The notes under the pieces are model-generated. The model saw nothing but the letters and a program-made list of their open reading frames with translations, did not search any database and was not told the DNA's origin. Position numbers and translations under genes: made by a program. This document shows positions 7,739 to 15,672 of a stretch of 49,420 nt of DNA, piece by piece. Each line of letters opens with the position of its first letter. Position 1 is the stretch's first letter. The stretch spans positions 1-49,420 of the forward strand of contig JAAYDW010000033.1 in assembly GCA_012729055.1 (NCBI GenBank), in the 5' to 3' direction. The stretch comes from Deltaproteobacteria bacterium (GTDB lineage: Bacteria; Desulfobacterota; Syntrophia; Syntrophales; Smithellaceae).

Positions 7739-8368
7739 ATGCACAAATTATACTTCTTCATTGCTTTCTCAGTGCTTCTGGTAATTGCAGCGGCGCAGAC
7801 GTCACAAGCCGCGTTCCTTTACAGCAAACCGGAATTTTGCGGCAGAGTGATCGATTCCGAAACAAAGGAGCCCATCGCAGGGGCAGTCGTGGTTATTCTT
7901 TACTATAAACGATCGACTTTCAGCCTCAATCCCGGCGGACCGAGCTCTTTCGTAACAAAGGCAAAAGAAACCCTGACGGATAAAAATGGAGAGTTCTTCT
8001 TCCACTCGTACAGCGAACTCATGTGGCTGAACGAAGACGTGGGAGCACGCTTTATATTTTTCAAGCCCGGTTACCAAGCCGGATACGGACCGTCTTATAT
8101 TGCGCCACTTCTGACGGAAAAATATTTTTCGGCAGGCGAGATCGCCAAAGAGGTCGAGATTGAAGCCGGTTCATTCAACAACAGCAGCTATGTCAAATGG
8201 AAAGGCCCCCTGGGCATTGTGGAGCTGAAAAAAGCAAGAACAAGAGAAGAAAAATTGCGCACTATGCCCTCGCCACCGGCCAATTATACATCCAAGGAAT
8301 TACCAATACTTATAAAATTTATTAACAGCGAAATTAACAATCTGGGATTGAAGGGAGAATACAAATGA
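7739..8368 (+). CDS. Cassette protein copy 4 (mosaic)
   Basis: 209 residues from MHKLYFFIAFSVLLVIAAAQ, after the leader GTTCAGAAGGTTCGTC. The Ig-like region is close to copies 1, 2 and 5 (with a C for H change in EFCGRV), while the last 50 residues are close to copy 3 (ARTREEKLRTMPSPPANYTS). This chimera indicates recombination or gene conversion within the array. Signal peptide to about residue 22. ATGA couples it to a stub at 8365. Confidence 0.85.
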   Translation: MHKLYFFIAFSVLLVIAAAQTSQAAFLYSKPEFCGRVIDSETKEPIAGAVVVILYYKRSTFSLNPGGPSSFVTKAKETLTDKNGEFFFHSYSELMWLNEDVGARFIFFKPGYQAGYGPSYIAPLLTEKYFSAGEIAKEVEIEAGSFNNSSYVKWKGPLGIVELKKARTREEKLRTMPSPPANYTSKELPILIKFINSEINNLGLKGEYK

Positions 8369-8454
8369 TGACTTGGTTAAAAAACTATTTTCATCTGTTT
8401 CTTACCTTAGTAATGGCGATGATTTATTTCTCTTCAAAGGTTCGTCATGCATAA
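8365..8454 (+). pseudogene. Partner stub of copy 4, deleted into copy 5 leader
   Basis: 29-codon frame (MMTWLKNYFHLFLTLVMAMI...) starting at the ATGA overlap. It is just the signal peptide of the partner gene and runs straight into the AAGGTTCGTCATGCA leader of copy 5. Compared with the stub at 7514, the break falls at a TTCA shared by the partner gene and the cassette leader, so a short-homology deletion is likely. Confidence 0.7.
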
Positions 8455-9076
8455 ATTCTATTTCGTCATTACCTTCTCCGTCCTCCTGATGATTTCAACA
8501 GCGCAGACGTCTCAAGCCGCATTCCTTTACAGCAAGCCGGAGTTTCACGGCAGAGTGATCGATTCTGAAACAAAGAGCCCCATCGCAGGGGCGGTCGTAG
8601 TCGTTCTTTACTATAAACGATCGACTTTCAGCCTCAATCCCGGCGGACCAAGTTCTTTCGTAACAAAGGCAAAAGAAACCCTGACAGATAAAAATGGAGA
8701 GTTCTTCTTTCCCTCATACAGTGAACTCATGTATCTCAATGAGGACGTGGGAGCGCGCTTTATATTTTTCAAGCCCGGTTATCAGGCCGGATACGGACCG
8801 ACTTACATTTCACCTCTTCTGACGGAAAAATATTTTTCAGCAGGCGAGATCGCCAAAGAGATCGAGATTGAAGCCGGCTCATTCGACAACAGCAGCTATG
8901 TCAAATGGAAAGGCATTGTGGGGATTGTGGAGTTGAAAAAATTGTCACCCGAGAAGGCAATGTCACCCGGATATATATCAGATGACTACGGTCCAAATCA
9001 GTTACCACTTTATTATAAGGCCATAGAGGAAGATTTGGTAAATCGCGGAATAATACAGGGAGGCAAAAAGAAATGA
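8447..9076 (+). CDS. Cassette protein copy 5, coupled to the intact partner
   Basis: 209 residues from MHKFYFVITFSVLLMISTAQ, signal peptide to about residue 24. Ig-like CarboxypepD_reg region as in copies 1, 2 and 4 with small changes (ETKSPIAG; FFPSYSELMYLNED). The tail (KLSPEKAMSPGYISDDYGPN) is its own, with lysines at the end. The TGA stop overlaps the ATG of the intact phospholipase-like gene, so this pair is probably the complete two-gene unit from which the array was built. Confidence 0.87.
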   Translation: MHKFYFVITFSVLLMISTAQTSQAAFLYSKPEFHGRVIDSETKSPIAGAVVVVLYYKRSTFSLNPGGPSSFVTKAKETLTDKNGEFFFPSYSELMYLNEDVGARFIFFKPGYQAGYGPTYISPLLTEKYFSAGEIAKEIEIEAGSFDNSSYVKWKGIVGIVELKKLSPEKAMSPGYISDDYGPNQLPLYYKAIEEDLVNRGIIQGGKKK

Positions 9077-11172
9077 TTACAAATGCTAAAAAAATATTTG
9101 TACTACTCATTATTATTTTACCAGTAATATTATTTACGTCTTTGCCATGCAAAGCATTAAATCAAGTTACGCATAAAGCCATAAATAAATATATTGCTGA
9201 TAAAGGCTCTAGTTTAGTTGCTGCTTCTCTACATGAATATCTTCAACAACAACTAGGGATGCAAAAAGGATTAGAAGAATTCGTTAATAATAAAATGATT
9301 TTTGATTGGATCGGTGACGGCGGAGAATATGAAGATTCCGGCGGGCGAAGTGTGAACCATTTTCTCGACCCTGTTACAAACAAGGGGCTGCTCATCGGGC
9401 AATCCGCGCTGGTGTGGGCAACACTGCCCGTAGGCGAACAAAACTTGACCCCCATTTCTTCCTGGAACGACGTCCGGGCGTACTATTACAAAGCGTTGAC
9501 ATCCATAAATGATTCCGTCCGGGAGGAATATTTCGCCCTGACGTTTCAGGGCCTCGGGCAGGTCATGCACCTGGTGCAGGACATGTCCATACCGGCACAT
9601 GCGCGAAATGATATGCATCCCAGCGCCGGCATAATCGGCAAAGGCGATCCTTTTGAAAAATGGGCGGAAAAGCATATAACCAATCAAACCCCTTTCAGCA
9701 CGAGCTATCCTGCTTACAATTATCTTCCTCACCAGGCAGCGTCTTTTTTAATACCGCAGCTTTTTGATACGGATCAATATAACGGCAATAATCCGGACAT
9801 CACCGTCTCGTCCGGCGGCATCGGACTTGCAGAATACACCAATGCAAATTTCTTAAGCGCCGATACGGTCTTCAAATACTATGATTATCCCTCGTATAAG
9901 CCAGCCATATCTGTAGCGGAAAATCCGCAAACGATTGACGGAAACGTTATCCTATACCTAAAGAAGATCGGCGAAGGCCAGACAATGGATTTTTTTGCCA
10001 GGGCGGGATTGTTCTTCAACAAGCTGACCGCGGACTACAAGGCTTTAGCGCTGACAGTCGATGATGACCTGGTGCATAAAAACTACGCCGTTTTGCTCCT
10101 CCCCCGCGCCATCGGCTATTCCGCACAGGTACTGAATTATTTTTTCCGCGGCGCGCTGGAAATCTCCCTGCCGGAAAACGAAGGCGCATATGCGTTGGCA
10201 AAGACCGATGACGGTTTCGATCAAATCGTCCTGGCCGTTAAAAACACCAGCGCGGCCGCCGAAGAAATGCCGGACGGCGAGATTTACCTGATCGTGAAAT
10301 ATAAGCTCGCCCTGGAAGATCCTTTTCAAAACCAGCCCGTTCCTGCTTCGGAAAATTTCTTTTACAAGGTTGTGCCGGAAAAAAACGGCATCCGGAGCAT
10401 TCCCCGCACGCCGGTTGTTCTGACCTTTGATTTGTCGGCCGGTAAAATACCGGTGTGGGCGACGGATGTTTATCTGCAGGTCGTTTACAAAGGCCGGATG
10501 GGAGCCGAAACCAATGCCATTGCCGTGGGCTTCAAGGACATCAGCGAACCGACGCCCTTCGATTACATCAACTCCCCCAAGACCTGCTGCTACGGCGAGT
10601 GGCTTGTTTCGGGCAGTCCCGAAGCGGTCGCCAAAGCGGACGCCAACGGCGACGGCGTGGCCGATTACGACGTTTATCCGCATTTGTTTCGCAATGTTTA
10701 CGTCAAAATTTCATCCGTCACAACGCCCGAGGAAAAAATCGTCGCATCTGAAAGCAACCATACCTACAAAATCGATGCGCTGCCGTCGGGTCAGTACAAC
10801 CGGGTCTATATTCTGGGGGATGAGGAGTTCAATACCCATCTGCGCCTGACGTGGACGCCGGTGGACCCGCGGGATACCTTTCCCGAATTCGAGGACATCA
10901 TGGACGAATATTTTATTCAAAACACCGTCACGCATCAGAACGTCCGGGAGCCCACGCAAAAATGCTGCGAGCTCTGGGGGACGCCATCCTGCGGGACCAG
11001 TTACTCCGATCCAAACTGTTGTGAAAGATTGTACGAAAACGGCTGCACGGTCAGATACTATCCCCAGTTAAAAAAGTTTATGGACGTTTACCGCTGGGCG
11101 GTCATAAGGTCATGGATGCGCGTCGGCTATACCAATTGCACTCTGGATACTTACGAGACACCGGCCCCCTGA
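9073..11172 (+). CDS. Secreted zinc phospholipase C / S1-P1 nuclease-like protein
   Basis: 699 residues with a signal peptide (1-28). H34 in QVTHKA follows closely, as in zinc-dependent phospholipase C and S1/P1 nucleases whose N-terminal region carries a metal ligand. Further candidate ligands are D79/D82 (FDWIGDG), H96 (VNHFLDP), H166-x3-D170 (MHLVQDM), H176 and E195. After about residue 330 there is a beta-rich region, a dockerin or EF-hand-like loop (DANGDGVADYD, near residue 521) and a Cys-rich tail (QKCCELWGTPSC, NCCERLYENGC). Predicted secreted hydrolase; the substrate (phospholipid or nucleic acid) is not decidable. The first 228 bases are about 28 percent G+C and the following 120 about 55 percent, a sharp internal change. 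Confidence 0.75.
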   Translation: MITNAKKIFVLLIIILPVILFTSLPCKALNQVTHKAINKYIADKGSSLVAASLHEYLQQQLGMQKGLEEFVNNKMIFDWIGDGGEYEDSGGRSVNHFLDPVTNKGLLIGQSALVWATLPVGEQNLTPISSWNDVRAYYYKALTSINDSVREEYFALTFQGLGQVMHLVQDMSIPAHARNDMHPSAGIIGKGDPFEKWAEKHITNQTPFSTSYPAYNYLPHQAASFLIPQLFDTDQYNGNNPDITVSSGGIGLAEYTNANFLSADTVFKYYDYPSYKPAISVAENPQTIDGNVILYLKKIGEGQTMDFFARAGLFFNKLTADYKALALTVDDDLVHKNYAVLLLPRAIGYSAQVLNYFFRGALEISLPENEGAYALAKTDDGFDQIVLAVKNTSAAAEEMPDGEIYLIVKYKLALEDPFQNQPVPASENFFYKVVPEKNGIRSIPRTPVVLTFDLSAGKIPVWATDVYLQVVYKGRMGAETNAIAVGFKDISEPTPFDYINSPKTCCYGEWLVSGSPEAVAKADANGDGVADYDVYPHLFRNVYVKISSVTTPEEKIVASESNHTYKIDALPSGQYNRVYILGDEEFNTHLRLTWTPVDPRDTFPEFEDIMDEYFIQNTVTHQNVREPTQKCCELWGTPSCGTSYSDPNCCERLYENGCTVRYYPQLKKFMDVYRWAVIRSWMRVGYTNCTLDTYETPAP

Positions 11173-11224
11173 CGCAAGCCCCATCCCCTGCAATTTTAAC
11201 CATACCGAACAAAATAAAAAGACC

Positions 11225-11485
11225 ATGGAACCGTGGACCAAAACCAGGATACTGGCCCTCTGGGAGCGGGGCGTTGACGCGTCGCCTCCGGCGCGGCGCG
11301 GGGAAACGTCATCATCCGGCATCTGGAAGGATCTCGTCTTCCCGATCGGAACAGACGACCCGGGCAGCGTTTTTGAAAGCTGGTTTGACGTGATTCCGGC
11401 CGCGGCCGGATCCACACCCGGAAGATCCGCAACGCGCGCGGCCAAAAACAAACCGGCGGCCTCCGGGACCGGCGGAAAAAAATAA
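11225..11485 (+). CDS. Small hypothetical protein ahead of CHAP amidase
   Basis: 86 residues (MEPWTKTRILALWERGVD...), rich in Ala, Gly, Pro and Ser at the C-terminus, with no recognised domain, no signal peptide and no Cys. It ends 25 nt before the amidase gene and could be its operon partner. The ribosome site is poor (AATAAAAAGACC), and competing frames of similar length exist on both strands, so it may not be expressed. Confidence 0.4.
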   Translation: MEPWTKTRILALWERGVDASPPARRGETSSSGIWKDLVFPIGTDDPGSVFESWFDVIPAAAGSTPGRSATRAAKNKPAASGTGGKK

Positions 11486-11510
11486 CTTTGTTCCGGACAA
11501 GGAGGTTGTC

Positions 11511-12278
11511 ATGCCTTCCCTTTTGCAAAAAGGCGACCGCGGCGCCGGCGTGAAAACGCTGCAGACGCTGTTAAACGACAGGGGATATCCGGTGGACGTG
11601 GACGACCATTTCGGGGCGCAAACGCAGCGCGCGGTGCGCGCGTTCCAGTCGCAAAACCTCGACCAGCACGGCCAGCCGCTCGTTGTGGACGGCAAGGTCG
11701 GGCCGCTTTCCTGGTGGAGCCTCACGCATCGCAAGCCGGCCATTGAAACGCCCGCGGCGGTAGACTATGCAAAAATGCCGGCAAAAAAGGAAGGCGGCGG
11801 CAAAACCGGGCGCAGGGCGCTAAGCGCGGCTATCGCCGAAATGAAGGCCGGGGCGCGGGAAATCGGCGGCAACAACCGCGGTCCGTGGGTGAAAAAATAT
11901 CTCGCGCCGGCGGGCCTGGACGAAGGCAACTCCTGGTGCGCCTCCTTTGTGAGCTGGTGCTACCGCGAGGCCTGCGGCGGGGATGAAAACAAAATGCCTT
12001 TTGCCTACTGCCCCGGGGCGTGGGCGCTCCTGCGGCAGTTCAAAGACAGGAACTGGGCTCATGAGCCGGCCGAGGGCTATCCTCCGCAACCGGGCGACAT
12101 CGTCGTGTGGTGGCGGGTCTGCCTGGCGGGCTGGCAGGGCCACGTCGGTCTGGTGCACTCCTTAAAAGACGGCATGCTGTACACGATTGAAGGCAATCGC
12201 AGCCCGCAGGCGCAGGGCTTTTCCTACGTCATGAGCCGCATGGAAAAGCTGCCGGGATTCGGACACGTCCCGGATTGA
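11511..12278 (+). CDS. Peptidoglycan-binding, CHAP-domain amidase/endopeptidase
   Basis: 255 residues with a good ribosome site (AAGGAGG). Residues 6-70 are a PG_binding_1 domain (LQKGDRGAGVKTLQTLLNDRGY). Residues about 105-250 are a CHAP (NlpC/P60-like) domain: catalytic Cys in NSWCASFVSWCY, His in GHVGLVH, and IEGN near the end. It is an endolysin-like cell-wall hydrolase. No signal peptide is visible, so export by another route or a phage origin is possible; no phage genes are nearby. A strong terminator follows. Confidence 0.85.
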   Translation: MPSLLQKGDRGAGVKTLQTLLNDRGYPVDVDDHFGAQTQRAVRAFQSQNLDQHGQPLVVDGKVGPLSWWSLTHRKPAIETPAAVDYAKMPAKKEGGGKTGRRALSAAIAEMKAGAREIGGNNRGPWVKKYLAPAGLDEGNSWCASFVSWCYREACGGDENKMPFAYCPGAWALLRQFKDRNWAHEPAEGYPPQPGDIVVWWRVCLAGWQGHVGLVHSLKDGMLYTIEGNRSPQAQGFSYVMSRMEKLPGFGHVPD

Positions 12279-12310
12279 CAAGTACGAATAAAACCGATGG
12301 AATTCTTAAG

Positions 12311-12333
12311 GCCCGCCGAAGGCGGGCTTTTTT
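12311..12333 (+). terminator. Rho-independent terminator after the CHAP amidase
   Basis: Perfect 7-bp stem GCCCGCC/GGCGGGC with a GAA loop followed by TTTTTTATT. It closes the accessory block on the plus strand and lies just before the 3' end of the convergent synthetase gene. Confidence 0.9.
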
Positions 12334-12378
12334 ATTCCAAAGCGGAAGCCGCAGGCGTCAAGAGAATATTTTTCACGG

Positions 12379-13911
12379 TCAACTGGCGCACAGCACTCCC
12401 GGCGCTTCTTCCGCGCGTCGCGAATTTTCGTCTATGGTTTTGCCGGCCCGATTTCGCCGCCTGCTGTAATACGTCTGGGCCTTGGCCAGCGCGCGGATGG
12501 CCCGCTCCGGCGAAGAATAAGCCATGACGCCTCCGGCATCGAGCTTGCGGACGATATTGCGCTCGCCCGGCTCGTCGAAGCCGATGATGTCGATGACCGG
12601 AATGATCGGCTTGTTGAATTGCCGGATCTGCCGCACGATCAGCTCCACGAGTTCCTTTTCTCCGTCGATCATTTTCTGCGCCGGCTCCGCCATGACCTCG
12701 CGCGGCAGCACGGGCGAATCCAGCCAGTGCGTGGCGCGGCAGGTCAGATAGCCCAGGCCCAGAAGGAGCACCGCGTCCAGGTCCTCATGCGCGAGGAGCG
12801 CCGCCGTGGAGTCGGTGATCATCGACACCCGGCCGGGCGCCACCAGATCCACCGGATTGCGCCGGCTCCAGAAGGGCGGCAGATAGGCGTCAAGCATTTC
12901 GACCACCCGGTCGGAAAGCGGCGGAATCTCCAGGCCGACAGCCTCGCACAGATCGGCGGAAAGGACTCCCAGGCCTCCGCCCTGCGTGACGATACCGATG
13001 CGCCGGCCCCGGATCTCGGGCTGGGAAAGCAGAAGCCCCGCGATATCGACCATCTCGTCGATCGTGTCCGCGATAATGACGTTCGCCTGACGGCAGACCG
13101 CGCGAAACACCGCAAAGCTGCCGGCCAGCGCGCCTGTATGCGACCGGGCCGCATCGGCGCCGACGGTCCCGATGCCGCCCTTGAGCAGAATCACCGGCTT
13201 GACGGCGGAAACGCGGCGGACGGTTTCAATAAACCGGCCGCCCTGGCGCACACCCTCGACGTAGAGGCAGATGACTTTGGTTTTTTCGTCCGTCTCCAGG
13301 TAGTCCAGATAATCCTCCACGGTCAAGTCCGCCTCGTTGCCGGAGCTGACCAGGCGGCTCATGCCGATCCCGCGCCGGATGAAGCGGTCGGCAATGGAGG
13401 TTCCCAGATTGCCGCTTTGCGAAATCAGGGCGACGGCCCCAGGCTGATACTGCGAGACGGCCATGACCGCGCGCACACGGCGGGGATAGGCGCTGTAAAT
13501 GCCCATGGTATTGGGCCCCACGATGCGGATGCCGCAGGCGCGAGCCACGCTAAGGACTTCTTCCTCCATCGCCCGGCCGGCCGCGCCCGTTTCGCCGAAA
13601 CCGGCGGTAATCACCACGGCGGCGGCAATCCCCGCCGCGCCGCAGTCGCGAAGCGCGTCCGCCACTTTTTCCTTCGGCACGACAATCACGGCCAGATCGG
13701 CGCTCCCCGGCACATCGGCCAGGCGGCGATACATCGGCCGGCCGAACCAGTCGCCGCCCTGAGCGTTTATGGGATAGACGGGACCGTCGTAGCCGCCCCG
13801 AAACAGGTGATGGAGAATATTGAAGCCCCACTTGGCGGGCGAGGTGGACGCGCCGATAAACGCAATGGCCCGGGGTTCAAACAAAGACGTAAAAAACGAT
13901 AGGGAATCCAT
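12379..13911 (-). CDS. NDP-forming acyl-CoA synthetase, alpha-type chain (orphan)
   Basis: 510 residues from MDSLSFFTSLFEP, chosen for its ribosome site (GGAGCACTC) and because the CoA-binding domain starts right there. The N-terminal Rossmann CoA-binding domain (AIAFIGASTSPAKWG) is followed by succinyl-CoA-ligase-like domains (ALISQSGNLGTS; KPVILLKGG). The phosphohistidine is H258 in ARSHTGALAG. There is no ATP-grasp (beta) domain in the protein or beside it, so it is either one half of a two-chain enzyme or a CoA/acyl-CoA sensor. In bacterial Pat lysine acetyltransferases a similar synthetase-like region is fused to a GNAT domain; here a GNAT gene is divergent. Confidence 0.85.
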   Translation of the reverse strand: MDSLSFFTSLFEPRAIAFIGASTSPAKWGFNILHHLFRGGYDGPVYPINAQGGDWFGRPMYRRLADVPGSADLAVIVVPKEKVADALRDCGAAGIAAAVVITAGFGETGAAGRAMEEEVLSVARACGIRIVGPNTMGIYSAYPRRVRAVMAVSQYQPGAVALISQSGNLGTSIADRFIRRGIGMSRLVSSGNEADLTVEDYLDYLETDEKTKVICLYVEGVRQGGRFIETVRRVSAVKPVILLKGGIGTVGADAARSHTGALAGSFAVFRAVCRQANVIIADTIDEMVDIAGLLLSQPEIRGRRIGIVTQGGGLGVLSADLCEAVGLEIPPLSDRVVEMLDAYLPPFWSRRNPVDLVAPGRVSMITDSTAALLAHEDLDAVLLLGLGYLTCRATHWLDSPVLPREVMAEPAQKMIDGEKELVELIVRQIRQFNKPIIPVIDIIGFDEPGERNIVRKLDAGGVMAYSSPERAIRALAKAQTYYSRRRNRAGKTIDENSRRAEEAPGVLCAS

Positions 13912-14260
13912 GAGTGCTCCTTTTTTGCAGCATCCGAAGTCGAGCAATGCGATCCGCGTTTTGCGTCGCCTGCGCCGACCCCGCTGATTTCGGGAGTGCA
14001 CCATGGCACATTTGCGTCTAAACATCAATACCGGGCGCAAGCGGCTGGAGCCTGGAGCCTCTGATTCCGCAAGGAGTCTTCAGCGCGCAAGGCCTGAAAT
14101 TGCGGGCTTTATTTTACGGCCGGCCGATCTGAAGCAATCGCGGGTTGGATATTTTTCCAAGATGGTATATAGGCCGGAGAAAGAGGACGGAGAATGGCTC
14201 TGCCCTTTGCGCCCGGTTTCAGCCGGCGCGCGGCCGAAAGATTTTGTTGAAGAGGTTTCC
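13912..14260. other. Divergent intergenic region, synthetase chain / GNAT
   Basis: About 350 bases without a supported gene. It holds the ribosome site of the minus-strand synthetase, and near 14145-14173 TTGGAT, a 17-nt spacer and TATAGG, a weak candidate promoter for the GNAT gene overlapping the repeat TTGGA-TATTTT-TCCAA. The GNAT reading frame extends upstream to 14003 but that extension looks non-coding. Confidence 0.5.
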
Positions 14261-14803
14261 ATGTTTTGCCCGATCGATTCAGTCTATCCCGTTCAGTATG
14301 AACAGCGCCTGACGCTTAAAAACGGGAAGGAGGTTTTTCTCCGTCCGATCGTCCAGACGGACGAAGCCCTGATTCTGGATTTGCTCAACAAACTCTCCGC
14401 CGACTCCATCTATCTGCGGTTTTTGCGGCCCGTGAACTCGCTGCCGGAAGAATTCCTCTACCAGCTCACGCACATCAACTACACCAGCAATTTCGCGCTG
14501 GTCGCCGTCATCCGGGAGGAGGGCCGCGACGCCTTGGTCGCCGTGGCCCGCTACGGATACGACGCGCGGGAAAAGGTCACGGACTTCGCCATCGTGGTGC
14601 GCGACGACTGGCAGCGCCTGGGCCTGGGAAAAGTCCTCCTGCAGAAAATTTTCGCCGTCGGCCGCAGGCACGGATTTACGCGGTTTGTGTCCGTCATCGA
14701 CTCCGCCAACAGCGGCATCAAGCATGTCCTGCGGGAGTTGGACTGGGCCGTCCATTATTCCTATCGCGGCGGCGCGACGCAGGTGGAAGTGGAGGTGGAA
14801 TGA
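14261..14803 (+). CDS. GNAT family N-acetyltransferase (Pat-like)
   Basis: 180 residues from MFCPIDSVYPVQYEQ, with AGAGGT as ribosome site; the frame is open further upstream (ATG at 14162 or 14003) but without family-like sequence. The core GNAT acetyl-CoA loop is VRDDWQRLGLGKVLLQKI near residues 114-131. The opening LKNGKEVFLRPIVQTDE and LSADSIYLRFL match the GNAT part of Pat-type protein lysine acetyltransferases. It is divergent from a synthetase-like chain, suggesting a split version of the fused Pat architecture. Its TGA overlaps the prmC start (ATGA). Confidence 0.82.
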   Translation: MFCPIDSVYPVQYEQRLTLKNGKEVFLRPIVQTDEALILDLLNKLSADSIYLRFLRPVNSLPEEFLYQLTHINYTSNFALVAVIREEGRDALVAVARYGYDAREKVTDFAIVVRDDWQRLGLGKVLLQKIFAVGRRHGFTRFVSVIDSANSGIKHVLRELDWAVHYSYRGGATQVEVEVE

Positions 14804-15672
14804 AAGAAAGCCGCAGCTCCGCGACCGCGCGCGGCGTCCTGGCCGAGGCCACGCGGCGCCTGGAAGACGCGGGCAGCCCCTCCGCCGGTCTTGACGCGGA
14901 GATTCTGCTCGCGCACTGTCTGGAATGCGACCGTCTGGACTTTCTCAAAAACCCGGAGAGGCGCTTAAGCGAATCCGAGCAGGCAGCCTACGAAAGTCTC
15001 GTCGCCCGCCGCCTGCGGGGGGAGCCGGTGGCGTATCTCACCGGGCGCAAGGCTTTCTGGACCCTCACGCTGGAGGTCGGCCCGGACGTCCTCATTCCCC
15101 GGCCGGACACGGAAGTCCTGGTGGAGGAGGCGCTGGCCGTCTGCCGCCTGGCGGGCCTGACCGGGCCGCGCATTCTGGATGTCGGCACGGGCAGCGGCGC
15201 GATTGCGCTGGCCCTCGCCGCGGAGCTGCCGGGCGCGCAGATCGTCGCCACGGATATTTCGGCAGCCGCGCTCGCCGTCGCCCGCCGCAACGCCCGCGCG
15301 CTGGGCCTTGCCGGTGGCGTCACTTTTCTTGAGGGCGACCTGCTCGGTCCGGTGGAAGGACTTTTCGATCTTATTGTTTCCAATCCGCCCTACATCGGCG
15401 CCGCCGAGTATGAAACGCTTCCGGCCGGCGTCAAAAATTATGAACCCCGGCAGGCGCTCTGGGCCGGCCAAACAGGGGTGGAATTTTACGAAAAATTGAT
15501 ATATCAGGCACCAGGAAGCCTCAGGGAAAAGGGCTGGCTCCTGCTGGAAATCGGCGCGCAGCAGAGCCGGCCGGTCGGCGACATTCTGGCGCGGGCGGGC
15601 TTTTACGAAGACATCACCATCCGCGCCGATTACGCGGGTCTTTCGCGCGTCATCAGAGGAAGGAGAAAATAA
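14800..15672 (+). CDS. prmC: Peptide chain release factor N5-glutamine methyltransferase
   Basis: 290 residues. Methylates the GGQ glutamine of release factors RF1 and RF2 using S-adenosylmethionine. Visible signatures are the N-terminal helical region with RRLRGEPVAYLTGRKAFW, IPRPDTE, SAM motif I DVGTGSGAIAL and the catalytic SNPPYI. Normal length. Translationally coupled to the GNAT gene upstream and directly adjacent to murA downstream. Confidence 0.95.
   Translation: MKESRSSATARGVLAEATRRLEDAGSPSAGLDAEILLAHCLECDRLDFLKNPERRLSESEQAAYESLVARRLRGEPVAYLTGRKAFWTLTLEVGPDVLIPRPDTEVLVEEALAVCRLAGLTGPRILDVGTGSGAIALALAAELPGAQIVATDISAAALAVARRNARALGLAGGVTFLEGDLLGPVEGLFDLIVSNPPYIGAAEYETLPAGVKNYEPRQALWAGQTGVEFYEKLIYQAPGSLREKGWLLLEIGAQQSRPVGDILARAGFYEDITIRADYAGLSRVIRGRRK

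Larger units (their letters stand above)
5250..9076 (+). repeat. Tandem array of five paralogous small secreted-protein genes
   Basis: Five copies start at 5250, 6031, 6897, 7739 and 8447. The block from the mature N-terminus (YSKPEFHGRVIDSETK) to about residue 160 is nearly identical at DNA level in copies 1, 2, 4 and 5. Copy 3 shares only the first ~55 codons and its tail. The last ~45 codons differ between copies. Copies 2-5 each end with ATGA overlapping a downstream start. The array looks like repeated duplication of a two-gene unit, with loss of most partners. Confidence 0.9.

Noticed and set aside
11112-11393. Plus-strand 93-codon frame overlapping the end of the phospholipase-like gene
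   Set aside because: Overlaps a confident gene and has no ribosome site or family features.
11757-11764. Second GGCGGTAG core
   Set aside because: Lies inside the CHAP amidase coding sequence, away from any leader; taken as a chance match and noted as a caution for the ops-like call.
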